Positions 9,801 through 19,639 of a stretch of DNA of 64,000 nt are shown here, piece after piece (the stretch's first letter is position 1; every line of letters begins with the position of its first letter). The DNA lies in NCBI RefSeq assembly GCF_029962835.1, contig NC_080588.1, positions 16,944,001 through 17,008,000 of the forward strand. Direction: 5' to 3'. The stretch is from Magnolia sinica (taxonomy: Eukaryota > Streptophyta > Magnoliopsida > Magnoliales > Magnoliaceae). A program made the translations under genes and the position numbers. The notes under the pieces were generated by a model. The model had not been told where the DNA came from and made no database searches. It was given only the letters and a program-made list of their open reading frames with translations.

Positions 9801-9831
<31 letters not shown>
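9801..9831. repeat. (TC)n microsatellite
   Basis: About 15 uninterrupted TC units, followed by TTTTTCC. Confidence 0.95.
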
Positions 9832-9835
<4 letters not shown>

Positions 9836-10529
9836 CCATGATTATGGCCCGCCTATAATGTGTGTATATCATCCATGCCATCTACCGGTGGACCCCATCT
9901 ATATGGGACACACCATGATGTTTATATGCCATCCCAACCATCCATAGGGGGCCCACCTGGATGTGGCTAGCAGTGGGGTGTGGCTGCCAGTGAAGTGTGA
10001 TCTGACGTGGGCCCCAGCTCCATAGATCACATGGTAGGCTGAGTGAAAGATTCCTTGTTTTAACACTAGAGGTCTTGGTATCGATCCTGTGGAGGTGGCT
10101 AACATGGAGTATGTGTACTGACATGGGTGTGGACTGACATGGGGTCCATGAGACCCATCCACGCCATCCACCACTTTCTATGAGCCACACCACGGTATAT
10201 GGGTTTTATCCAAACCGTGCACCACCCCTGGGCAGTGGGACTCACATCCATGTGGGGCCCGTTTTCCACACCCAGATCCAATAGCTCAACTGGCATCTAA
10301 GTGGAGATACCTCGTTACAACGCTGAGGTCTTGGTTGGCTAACAGAGAAGTGTGAGTGACGGTGGGGTCCATGGGACCCACCCCCGTCCTCCATCTAACC
10401 AGATGGGCCATGCCATCATGTATGTGTTTTATCCAAACCGTCCATCGTCTTTGGACGGTGGGACCCACCCCACATGTGGGGCCTCCCTTGATGAATGTGC
10501 ATGTCCAGGCTGTCCAGGGCCTGGACTTT

Positions 10530-10612
10530 GCATATTTATATAATATTAATATATTATATTATATTAATATATGATATAATATATTATATATTATATAATA
10601 TCATATATATTA
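10530..10612. repeat. AT-only palindromic tract
   Basis: Roughly 80 bp made almost entirely of ATATTA, TATAAT and TATATA words, repeatedly self-complementary. A shorter similar tract lies at 10692-10725. Confidence 0.85.
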
Positions 10613-12884
10613 ACTGAAGGGTGGGCCCTATGTGGTACCCACCTCTCCCTTTTAATGCAGAAAAGCTGCATGTATAGCAGCTGGCATTTGGTATATATTA
10701 AATAGATATATTTTATATTATATTACATGAGGCTGGGCCCTACGTGGGACGCACCTCTGCATTCCTAAGTAGCCATGACTGCAACGTACAACAGCTAGAT
10801 GGCTGTTATGTACGTCCAGTGTGGGACGTGGGCCACACCATTATGATACATGTGTTGTGTCCACTGTCCATCAGGTTGGGACGGTGGGACCCACCAGCAG
10901 GAGAACGGGTTGGCTGGGGTACGTCATACCAGCTACATGGCTGGTGATTCGAAGTCAACAAGTCCTATAGCTCCCCATGATGCATATGTTTTATCCACAC
11001 CATCCACTATTTGGATGGTGGGGCCCATCATGCATGATGCATGTGTCGTATCCATACCATCCAACCATTTTGAGATATCATTTATAGTATGAGGTAAAGA
11101 ATGAGTCAAAACTAAAATTCAAATGGGCCCCACCATCGAAATAGTGGGTAGTGACATCCACCGTTCAACTTCTAAGGGCAACAGTAGTTTCCAATTTAGT
11201 TGATATTTATTTTCATTTCATATATCTCTATGTTAACTTATGAATAGGTCGGATCCCAAAAATATATGAGGGTGGGCTCGATTTAATATACATGAGGTCC
11301 ATTTGACTTGGCCCAATTGATTCGACCCATTTGATCGGCTCATTCAATTAGCCCATTTAATGTATATGAGGCCCAATGAGACGTATGTGACGCCTTTGTG
11401 TGGGCTGAGTGCGATATATATGAGGCCCAGTGCGACGTGAGATTCTACCATAATGTGTGTGATGATGTGTTTTTTTGGCGGTCACACCTTGGGAGCAATG
11501 ATGGTTTAACGTCCACATTGTAAGAGCAATGATGGTTAAATGTCCGCATTGTAACTCTCCCGAGGGCCCATTGTTAGGCCCATACTTGTAGTGTGTAGGC
11601 CGTCTAGGCCCATCTTCGTTGTGAACAGAGTCCATCACCATATATAATATGTTTAGAATAGTTCCATGATTCATGATCATGCGCATCATATGTATGTTTG
11701 ATATGTGGAGTGACTGATCATAGCATTTGCCTTCGGGTAGTTTGTTTATGGGCTCCCGAATAGGCGGTGATGCCCCATATGAGCGCATGATACGCGCAGG
11801 ATTGCTGCATGACTGGATAGTGTGATCTATGCATTTCACATTGTGTGACATGGTTACTGTACGCCCTAGTGACATCAGGGCCGTAGCCTCCACAGGAGTA
11901 TCGTGGTTGGCAGGATTGGATATCGAAAATCTTATTCTATGTGGGGTGCTACAGATATCCCTTGGTGAAAGTTTCTAAACCCTTATGGTACTAAGAAGTT
12001 GCCCCAACGTCTAGACCGAGTGGGTGCATGAGCACCGAGTGCCGATTACCAGAAGGTTGTGCTTTCCACTGTGTTGTGGTCGGTTGGAACGGAGCACGGC
12101 CTTACCCGCCCAAGGGGATAGGGCAAAGCTAGGCTGAGTTTGACCAACTCGAGAAATGGATCCGCTATCGACGAGCCGAGTCCAATATTGGCAGGCGGAT
12201 AGTGAGGTCTTTTCCACTCACCTTATTGCGCGCGATGAGGCGGCAATCTGGCTTGGAGTGTACTAGACCCCGGTTATATTTCAGAGTTGAGTTGTATTAA
12301 TATGTGGATTTAGATGAGGATTTATATGCTTGAGTTGCATCTCGCATCACATGGCCTTGTATGACCGACATCATTCACATCTTGCATTGCATAGCCTTGA
12401 TACGACTTATGGTATTATGGACTCATCAGCATATTCCGCATTATTCTGATACTGCATAATTGTATTACTACTTTGCGCACACACTTTCACCGCCCTTTAA
12501 GCTTTCTATAAGCTTATGCACGACCGTTGTGTGCAGGTGACGTTGGACCGCAGCAGCGCTGAGGCAGGAGCGCATAGCAGATCATCTTGGAGCTTTTTGT
12601 CCATTATCATTGTATTTCCCTTTATGCTCATTGTACTTGTAAAGTTTTTTATCATAGTGGAAATGTGATGGAGTTTTTGGTTGTTGTTTGTGGGTTATGC
12701 CTTTGGTTATGCTTATTACGAATCAAACTGATGTTGAAAATCCTTCTCGTAGCATCCCAGGATTGGAACCTGGTGAATAGGCGTTGGGAGCAGAGAATGG
12801 GGTTCTACGGAGGTTGTCGGCGCCAGATTCGGAGATCGAAAATTTTGTGAGCTCGGTTTCCGAGTTTGGGGCGTGACAGGGACT

Positions 12885-13105
12885 ATCAGAACCTTAAAAC
12901 AGTCGTATGTTGCAAACTGGTTCGACCTATCATTTATGATTTTGGGGTAGGAGAAACTGATTTAGCTAACCAACCTATCGTATTTGCGAGATTCTATCAG
13001 ATCGATGATCGAAAGTCCATTTTATTTTCTTTTTTACTATAAATATTAAGTTTTAGTTCGATTGGGTTGCCCCAACATTCTTCTCAACTTAAACTTGAAT
13101 ACTTT
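12885..13105 (+). repeat. 200-bp direct repeat, copy 1
   Basis: It matches 14168-14365 in the same orientation (ACCTTAAAACAGTCGTATG, ATGATTTTGGGGTAGGAGAA, GATGATCGAAAGTCC, ACTATAAATATTAAGTTTTA). ACTATAAATATTA looks like a TATA element. The two copies bracket the 21-bp array at 13145-14100. The gypsy LTR edge abuts this copy on its left. They could be short LTRs or flanking sequence of one array-bearing element. Confidence 0.8.
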
Positions 13106-13144
13106 AAATCCAAGTAGTTAATCACTATAGAAGATGTTAATATT

Positions 13145-14100
13145 GTGAATTTCAAGTTCGGCTCGGTGAATTTCATGTTAGGCTTGTTGAATTTCATGTT
13201 AGTTTCATTGAATTTCACGTTAGGCTTGTCGAATTTGACCGCGAAGTGATTGAAATTGACTGCGGAGTGATTGAAATCGACGATGAAGTGAGTGAACTTG
13301 ACCGAGAAGTGAGTGAAATTGACCGCGGAGTGAGTTAACTTGACCGATAAGTGAGTGAAATTGACCGCGGAGTGACTGAAATTGACTGCGAAGTGATTGA
13401 AATTCACCGTGAAGTGAGTGAAGTTCACTACGAAGTGAGTGAAGTTCATTATGAAGTGAGTGAACTTGACCGCGAAGTGAGTGAAATTGACTACGAAGTG
13501 ACTGAACTTGATCGCGAAGTGAGTAAAATTGGCTGCGAAGTGAGTGAACTTGACTGTGAAGTGAGTGAACGTAACCGCGATGTGAGTGAAATTCACTGTG
13601 AAGTGATTGAAATTGAAGGCAAAGTGAGTGAAATTCACCGCGAAGTGAGTGAACTTGACTACGAAGTGGGTGAACTTAACCGTGAAGTGAGTGAAATTGA
13701 TTGAGAAGCGAGTGAAATTCACCAAGTTTCTCATGAAATTGACCGAGCCTAACTTGAAATTAACCGAGCTAAACTTGAAATTGCCAAGCATCACATGAAA
13801 TTGACCGAGCTTCAAATAAAATTCACCGAGCTTCACATAAAATTGATGTTTGCCTCGTTGAATTTGATATTAACCTCAGTCAATTTCCTTTGAGCCTCAT
13901 TAAATTTCATGTTTGCTTCACTCAATTTCCCTTGAGGCTCATTGAATTTCATGTTTGCATCATTGAATTTCCCTTGTTGAATTTTCATGTTTGCCTTGCT
14001 CAATTTCTTCTGAGGCTCGCTTATTTTGATGTTAGTCTCGCTCAATTTCATGTTATCCTTGCTCAATTTCCTTTGAGGCTCGTTGAATTTCATGTAGCTA
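13145..14100. repeat. composite 21-bp array containing all three variants
   Basis: The order is 13145-13228 forward GGCTCGGTGAATTTCATGTTA type; 13229-13710 inverted GAAGTGAGTGAAATTGACCGC type, about 23 units; 13711-13845 inverted CATGAAATTGACCGAGC type; 13846-14100 forward type with the 42-bp alternation. The minus strand is open for 250 codons, encoding a degenerate heptapeptide (like VNFTHFA), but opposite frames are open too, so I do not call it a gene. Confidence 0.88.
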
Positions 14101-14107
14101 GGTGGTC

Positions 14108-14165
14108 AAGCAGCAAGATAGGGTTGACCGGGTCCAGTCAAGGTCGACCTCGATTAGCTGCATGT
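14108..14165 (+). other. partial core module (GTTGACCGGGTCCAG)
   Basis: GCAGCAAG, then TTGACCGGGTCCAG and GGTCGACC, keep the order and spacing of the inner core at about 7085-7135. It directly follows the forward array, as the cores at 5832 and 6961 do, but no inverted array follows. Confidence 0.55.
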
Positions 14166-14167
14166 CC

Positions 14168-14365
14168 AACCTTAAAACAATTGTATGTTGCAAACCGGAA
14201 TGAGTTTTTCGACATATCATATATGATTTTGGGGTAGGAGAAGTTAATTTAGCCAACCAACCTATCGATGATCGAAAGTCCTTTTTATTTTCGTTTTTAC
14301 TATAAATATTAAGTTTTATTTCAATTAGGCTGCTCCAACAATTTTCTTAATTCAAACTTGAAAAC
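14168..14365 (+). repeat. 200-bp direct repeat, copy 2
   Basis: Counterpart of 12885-13105, offset by about 1.27 kb. It includes the same ACTATAAATATTAAGTTTTA and TCGATGATCGAAAGTCC blocks. Confidence 0.8.
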
Positions 14366-14453
14366 TTAAAGAAACTAAAGGTAGCGATTCACACGATGTA
14401 TGGACAGGAGGATGTGAATCATGGATTCAAAGTTTTCAAGTTTAAGTTGAAAG
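14347..14453. repeat. hairpin-forming inverted repeat
   Basis: TTCAAACTTGAAAACTT is inverted as AGTTTTCAAGTTTAAG about 80 bp later. Nested inside, GATTCACAC is inverted as GTGAATC. TTAAACTTGAATACTTT near 13087 is a related half. Confidence 0.65.
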
Positions 14454-14529
14454 AGAGGATCTAATGTATACTAAGGCAATTTAATAATACTCATAAACGT
14501 AAGAAATGCTAAAGAGAAGATAAGTAGTC

Positions 14530-14785
14530 TCATGTTTGCCTCGCTCAATTTCATGTTTGTCTCGTTGAATTTCATGTTAGGCTCACTCAATTTCATGGTA
14601 GGCTCGATGAATTTCAAGTTGGGCTCGGTGAATTTCATGGTAGGCTCATTCAATTTCATGTTAGGCTTAGTGAATTTCAAGTTAGGCTTGGTGAATTGCA
14701 TATTAGGCTCCGTCAATTTTAAGTTATGGCGGGTGAATTTCATGTTCAACTCGGTGAATTCCATGTAAGGGAATTTCATGTTTGT
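14530..14785. repeat. 21-bp array abutting the presenilin promoter
   Basis: About 12 forward units of the GGTGAATTTCATGTTAGGCTC type. The array ends about 120 bp before the presenilin-upstream segment that is shared with the foldback centre. Confidence 0.9.
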
Positions 14786-14906
14786 ATATGGCTACAGTTA
14801 TAATCCAAAGCTGTAGGTTTCATGCGAGTACAACATCTTTCAACAATTAAGTTTATGATAAAGTAGGGGGTAATTTGGTCCCAAAAAAATGAGTCTCTGC
14901 AGAGGT

Positions 14907-15206
14907 GTATTTTGGTTTGGTAAAAATGTGTTTGTACAGAGAGGTTATAGTTGGGTAAAGTAAATTTGGAGGGGGACGGTGGCTTAAAACTGAGGCATAC
15001 AGGCGGAAAAAGCTTTTCTAGCATTGTTTCTCCGTACATGTGAGACACGTGTGGTTCCAGCGTGTCTTACGTCACCCTAGCGTCCTATACTCCCGATCTC
15101 AAGCCCCATACGGTCAGAAGAAAATCAGCCATTTCCACACCCGTGAGAGAGAGAGAGAGCCCCAAATTCCGAAAGAGAGGGTTGGACAGCCCATCTCACC
15201 CTTTCA
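14907..15206 (+). promoter_or_regulatory. presenilin upstream/leader region with G-box and TGACGTAA
   Basis: No TATA box is evident near a plausible start. 15046-15051 is CACGTG within ACACGTGT (G-box/ABRE type). 15067-15074 is TTACGTCA, the complement of the bZIP site TGACGTAA. A GAGAGAGAGAGAG run lies at 15148-15160, probably in the 5' leader. Positions 14907-15019 resemble the centre of the foldback at 1021-1137. The transcription start is not determinable from sequence. Confidence 0.45.
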
Positions 15207-16517
15207 ATGGCCGAATCTCAGAACCCCACCATTTCAATGGCCCAATCTCAAAACCCCACCACCATCATTGAATCTCTAGGTGAAGAAATCATCAGAATCA
15301 TAGCTCCTGTCTCCACATGCATGCTCCTTGTCGTCCTCCTTGTCACCATTCTCAATACCTCTTCTTCTACTTCTTCTTCCTCATCTCTCACCACCATTGC
15401 TACCATTGCCTACAATGAAAACTCCTCAGACTCTGATTGGAGCAAGTTCGTCGGCGCTCTCCTCAACTCCCTTGTCTTCGTTGCCATCGTCACCGCCATC
15501 ACTTTCCTTCTCGTCCTCCTCTTCTACTTCAGGTGTATCAGATTCCTCAAAATCTACATGGGTTTCTCTGCCCTTGTTGTCCTCGGCTTCATGGGTGGCG
15601 AGGTCGCTCTCCTCCTCATCAAGGACTTCCGCATCCCCATTGACTGCATCAGCTTCCTCATTGTCCTCCTCAATTTCACTGTCATGGGCGCCATCTCCGT
15701 CTTCACGTCGCGGGCCCCGATCCTGGTCAATCAGGGGTACTTGGTGGTGATCGGGATGCTCGTTGCTTACTGGTTCACACTGCTGCCCGAATGGACCACT
15801 TGGGTCCTGTTGGTTGCCATGGCTTTGTATGATTTGGCCGCTGTCTTGTTGCCAGGTGGGCCGCTGAAGCTCTTGGTCGAGCTTGCAATTTCTAGGGATG
15901 AGGATATACCGGCTTTGGTTTATGAGGCACGGCCCGTTACCGATTGTGGGTCGGCGCCAGCTTCAGCACCAGGTGCTGAGAGAAGGTTGTGGAGAGGAAG
16001 GAGGGATTCGGGTTCTTACTTGGGTGGTTCTTCTTCGAATTTGAATCCGAATTTGACTGTTGGCGATCTTCTCCAGAAGGACACTGCATTGGCTATTGCT
16101 GAAGAGGGACATGTTTTGGGTGGGCCAGCTGCTGAGTTATCGGCACCATTAATCAATCGGCGACTGGAAAGGCCGGATGCGCGGGGAGAAGAAGCGGCAT
16201 TGGATGAAAGTGGGCAGTTTGAATTCGAAGGAATTGGGTTGGGCTCATCTGGTGCAATCAAGTTGGGGCTAGGGGATTTTATCTTTTATAGCGTGTTGGT
16301 CGGAAGGGCCGCAATGTATGATTTCATGACGGTCTATGCTTGTTATCTTGCTATTATAGCTGGCCTTGGTATCACTTTGATGCTTTTAGCTTTTTACAGG
16401 AAGGCATTGCCTGCTCTTCCTGTGTCTATTGCTCTAGGCGTCTTGTTTTACTTCTTGACTCGGATTTTTCTAGAATTGTTTGTTGTCCAAGTTTCAGTAA
16501 ACTTGCTAATGTTTTAG
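15207..16517 (+). CDS. presenilin, catalytic subunit of gamma-secretase-type intramembrane protease
   Basis: Intronless 436-residue presenilin, within the usual range for plant family members. Presenilin is the aspartyl protease of the gamma-secretase complex, cleaving membrane proteins inside the bilayer of endomembranes; plant roles are less defined. Visible hallmarks are YD at Y208-D209 (ALYDLAAVLLP) and GLGD at 354-357, which supply the two catalytic aspartates D209 and D357, and PAL at 402-404 near the C terminus. About nine hydrophobic segments can be seen. A long hydrophilic loop (about 225-350), rich in Ser, Gly and acidic residues, separates the catalytic halves as expected. Two start codons exist, at 15207 and 15240, because the first 33 nt are a tandem duplicate (MAESQNPTIS / MAQSQNPTTI). 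The second copy leads directly into the conserved IIESLGEEII region, so translation might begin at either. The catalytic motifs and frame are intact and it looks functional. A decayed copy of its 3' end follows. Confidence 0.95.
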   Translation: MAESQNPTISMAQSQNPTTIIESLGEEIIRIIAPVSTCMLLVVLLVTILNTSSSTSSSSSLTTIATIAYNENSSDSDWSKFVGALLNSLVFVAIVTAITFLLVLLFYFRCIRFLKIYMGFSALVVLGFMGGEVALLLIKDFRIPIDCISFLIVLLNFTVMGAISVFTSRAPILVNQGYLVVIGMLVAYWFTLLPEWTTWVLLVAMALYDLAAVLLPGGPLKLLVELAISRDEDIPALVYEARPVTDCGSAPASAPGAERRLWRGRRDSGSYLGGSSSNLNPNLTVGDLLQKDTALAIAEEGHVLGGPAAELSAPLINRRLERPDARGEEAALDESGQFEFEGIGLGSSGAIKLGLGDFIFYSVLVGRAAMYDFMTVYACYLAIIAGLGITLMLLAFYRKALPALPVSIALGVLFYFLTRIFLELFVVQVSVNLLMF

Positions 16518-16563
16518 ATTAAAAAATTGAATTTATGGGAGTTTATGTTTATGAAAAAAATTA

Positions 16564-16935
16564 TGCTTATCGACACCATTGATTGATTGGCGATTGGAAA
16601 GGTCAGATACGTGGAGAGAAGAAGCTATGTTGAGTGAAAATGTGCAGGTTGAAATTGAAGGAATTCGGTTGGGCTTGTCTGGCGTGATCAAATTGGGGTT
16701 CAGCAAATTTATCTTTTATAGATGGGCTTGGTATCTATTTGATTATCTTTTATGGATGGGCTTGGCATCTATTTGATGTTTTTAACATTTTAGAGGAAGG
16801 CATCCCCAGCTGTTCTTGTGTTTACGCTGGCTTTACTTCTTGACTCGGATCTTTTTAGAAGTGTTTGTTGTGCAATGTTCTGTAAATTTGCTGAATTTTT
16901 TATAACAAAAAATTGAATTTATGGGAATCTATGCT
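16564..16935 (+). pseudogene. degenerate tandem duplicate of the presenilin 3' end
   Basis: Matches 16138-16548 of the presenilin gene, including the 3' UTR start GAATTTATGGGA. It covers the end of the large loop through the C terminus. The GLGD motif is changed to GFSK, which removes the catalytic Asp. About 65 nt after it are deleted, and a short ATGGGCTTGG repeat has expanded. Stops and frameshifts follow. No promoter or N-terminal half is present. It arose by local duplication after the gene's C-terminal region and cannot encode a protease. Confidence 0.9.
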
Positions 16936-18120
16936 CCATAACAAATTCTCTTTGGTTTCCATTTCAGATCTCTATGCTTTATGGAATACCAGAGGTTGCT
17001 TCTTGGAATGCTGGATTGAGTTTATTGCTTTTGGAATTTTGTTCATCATTTGATTTACTCTATTTCTTTTTCTTGCATTCTTTGGCTGACCTTTGGGCAT
17101 TTTGGTTGAAAACAAAGCAATGAAGACCTGATTGTAGAATAACCAGTTGTTGAAGAGGACAAATGGTGGGGCATTTCTTGTATTCTTGGAGAAGGAAGTT
17201 CTGTTTAAGATTTGCCAAGGGAGTGTAGATACCACTTTAAGCTGCGCCCTTGATCTGATGGTTCTGATCATCCAATCTGGGTGAGGTTGGGCTGAGGTGC
17301 AAAGTAGATTCATGATGGGACTCCCCTACCCAATGGTCCATTGTGATCGCAGATGGACCCAGCTGGGCCACACACAGAATATGCACCATAGAGTAAGGAG
17401 AATTCTTACTGGGTTACAAAAAGCAGGAGTGGTTGGAGTGGAATTGACGACAAAATGTAGCAAATAAGCTATTTTTTGACATGAAGCATCTTGGACATGA
17501 TGTTTTGGAGTTGGATTCATACAGTTGGTAGACTATTGGTGCAATTCTATGTGTTATCTTTGTATTGGAAAAGATGCTGTTGACGAGATTTCTGTTTTGA
17601 TGGTTTCCGTCGTTTATACTTGTTCTCGTTTTTGGCAGGCAAGCAAGCTATAGCCAAGGAAATCAAGTTGTTTGAACTGAAGAGTGCCATATATCACAAC
17701 CTTGTTGCTTCACCAGTGAATTGTTTGGCTTTTGGATAACTTCAGTTGCGGCTCAAAAGTGGAGTTGCCCTTGTTTTTTCATCAGCTTCCTCTTCCAGGT
17801 ATCATTTTAACCGGCTTGGGTGAAATAAAAATTGCTAACTATAATCGATGAAAAGGAAACAGAAAAGTAAATATTGATAATTGTGAGGGTTGTTTGACTT
17901 GTTTCATATAGTATTTTAATTCAACTACTTCAAGTATTTGAAATAAAACTGATCTGAGTTCATTGAGAATGATATCTAAGGCATTGATTTTTGTTTCAAC
18001 CATATGCACATGTTACTCTTGGAAGATTACTGTGATTAAGCTGAATTCTTCCTGCCCAAAATAAAATGAGCAAATGAGAAACTACAGTTGAGCTGTTATA
18101 TTTTTCTATATATTACATCA
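16936..18120 (+). other. presenilin downstream region, no gene recognised
   Basis: No conserved coding segment. A splice-acceptor-like TTTTTGGCAG at about 17639 is followed by a 33-codon open stretch ending near 17740 (begins KQAIAKEIKL). This could be a 3' exon or UTR of a transcript or chance. Several TTTTTTCAG / TTCCAG acceptor-like sites occur, but I cannot build a gene model. Confidence 0.35.
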
Positions 18121-18137
18121 GATGTGTTTATGTACTT

Positions 18138-19125
18138 GATTAAGGATATGTATGAGGGGAGTGGTGGGAAGTGTGAGGACCACTTGTGGAGAGACAAGTG
18201 AGTTCCCAATAACTGTAGGCTTGCACCAGGGGTTGGCATTGAGCTGGTTCCTTTTTGCATTGGTTATGGACAAGTTAACGAAGCATTTTCAGGATGTAAT
18301 TCCATGGTAAATGTTGTTTGGAGATGACATAGTTTTGATTGACAAGAGGAGAGAGGTTGTAAACACAAAGCTAGATTTATCGAGGGCTACTCTAGAATCT
18401 AAAGGATATAGAATTGGATTGAAACATAGTACATGGAGTGCAATTTTAATAACAATTGGAGTGAAAACGCGGAATTACTTAAGATGCTAACGAAGAACAA
18501 GAAGTTCCCAAAATGACCACTTTTGATACTGGGTTAATAATTCATGAGAGTGGAGATTGAGAAGGATGTTGGCCATGTCATTCAAGCCGGGTGGAAGGGA
18601 TGGAGATGTGTCTCTTGCGTTTTATGTGGTTATTGTTTACCACTAAAATTGAAAGGGACATTTTATAGGTTATCTATAAGAATAGCCATGCTTTATGGGG
18701 CAGACTGTTGGGAAGTTTAGGAACAACATGTTCATAGAATGAGTGTAACTGAAATGAGGATGTTGAGATGGATGAGTGGCAAGACGAGGAAGGATAGATT
18801 TAGAACTGAATACATTTGAGGGAACTTCGGAGTAGCACTAATAGGTAATAAGATGAGAGAAAGTTGACTTACATGGTCTGGTCATGTTCAACGGAGACCA
18901 AGAACAACGTTTGTTAGAAGAACCGAATTGGTACGAGTTGAAGGCTTTAAAAGGGCAAGGGGAAGGCCTAAAAGGACATGGATGGAGGTAGTACGAAAAG
19001 ACTTGGTGACCTATGGCTTAATTGAAGGCATGGCCCTTGATAGAGTGGAATGGTGGAGCAGGATTCATGTAGCCGAAGTAATTGGGATGAGGCTTAGATA
19101 ACGATGACCAGTGACCACGATGATG
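18138..19125 (+). mobile_element. RTE-clade LINE, 5'-truncated, with 16-bp target duplication
   Basis: Begins inside the reverse transcriptase domain (IKDMYEG), continues with GLHQG and an FGDD form of the YADD box, then the C-terminal region typical of RTE LINEs (AEMRMLRWMSG, GRPKRTWMEVVRKDL). It ends in the GGCTTAGAT-(GAT)n type tail. ATGTGTTTATGTACTT at 18122-18137 and ATGTGTTTTTGTACTT at 19126-19141 form a 16-bp target duplication with one mismatch. Several stops and frameshifts make it dead. Confidence 0.88.
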
Positions 19126-19141
19126 ATGTGTTTTTGTACTT

Positions 19142-19639
19142 TATGTATTGGAATTTTCTTCACGGAGGCATATAAAGTCTGTGCAAATTTATAATATCTA
19201 TGATCATGGAAGCATATTGGCCTTTGTTATTTTCCTTCCCTTTGCATGAAAATCAAATGTTACATTTCTGTTGATGGAATTGATTCACTGTAGTACATAG
19301 TCATTGATCTCCACATGTGAACCCTTCAGCTCACAAGAAGGGTTGCAACATTCTGGTACGAAGTTCTTTATCTACTCATTTGGGGGGGGGGAGGGAAATG
19401 GAATTGTTTTAACTTGTAAAATGATGCCTTCTATTTTTGTAATCACTTTCTTCGACCTTTTTATCCATAAACATAAAAAAGGCAACATTATGAACTATGA
19501 TGGTTATGGAAGCAGGTCTTGGTAGAGAGAGTTTATAGGATTTCAATAACAAAATGAGGATCTTAGGTTTGTTGTTGCACAGAAGTTTGAGGACCACTTT
19601 TGACAACTATTAGGAAACGTAGTTAAAACCAGTCCCAAT
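19142..19639. other. no gene recognised
   Basis: Only a G9 run at about 19384 and short open frames without recognisable domains. It separates two RTE LINE copies. Confidence 0.5.

Larger units (their letters stand above)
9708..12878 (+). mobile_element. Ty3/gypsy-type long LTR, plus strand (left edge uncertain)
   Basis: The right edge is sharp, ...GGGGCGTGACA at 12878. Its inverted counterpart TGTCACGCTCC opens the related copy at 61141. The two share, inverted, landmarks including GACCGAGTGGGTGCATGAGC-like, GGATCCGCTATCGACGAGCC-like, GCTTTCTATAAGCTTATGCA and the GTGTGCAGGTGACG block. The interior is full of GGGCCCACC and CATGATGTATG motifs, a (TC)n run and an AT palindrome tract. No internal gag-pol remains. 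Assignment to gypsy rather than copia rests on LTR length and style. Confidence 0.6.

Noticed and set aside
11357-11893. 178-codon minus-strand open frame
   Set aside because: It sits in the gypsy-type LTR, the related inverted copy does not keep the frame, and I recognise no domain.
13084-13836. 250-codon minus-strand open frame encoding a heptapeptide repeat (VNFTHFA-like)
   Set aside because: It lies fully in a 21-bp array. Opposite and alternative frames are also open over long stretches, no promoter or start context is evident, and the repeat variants are shared with plainly non-coding arrays.
15328-15750. Ser/Leu-rich 140-codon frame inside the presenilin gene
   Set aside because: Out-of-frame shadow of the presenilin CDS in a C/T-rich stretch; no independent evidence.
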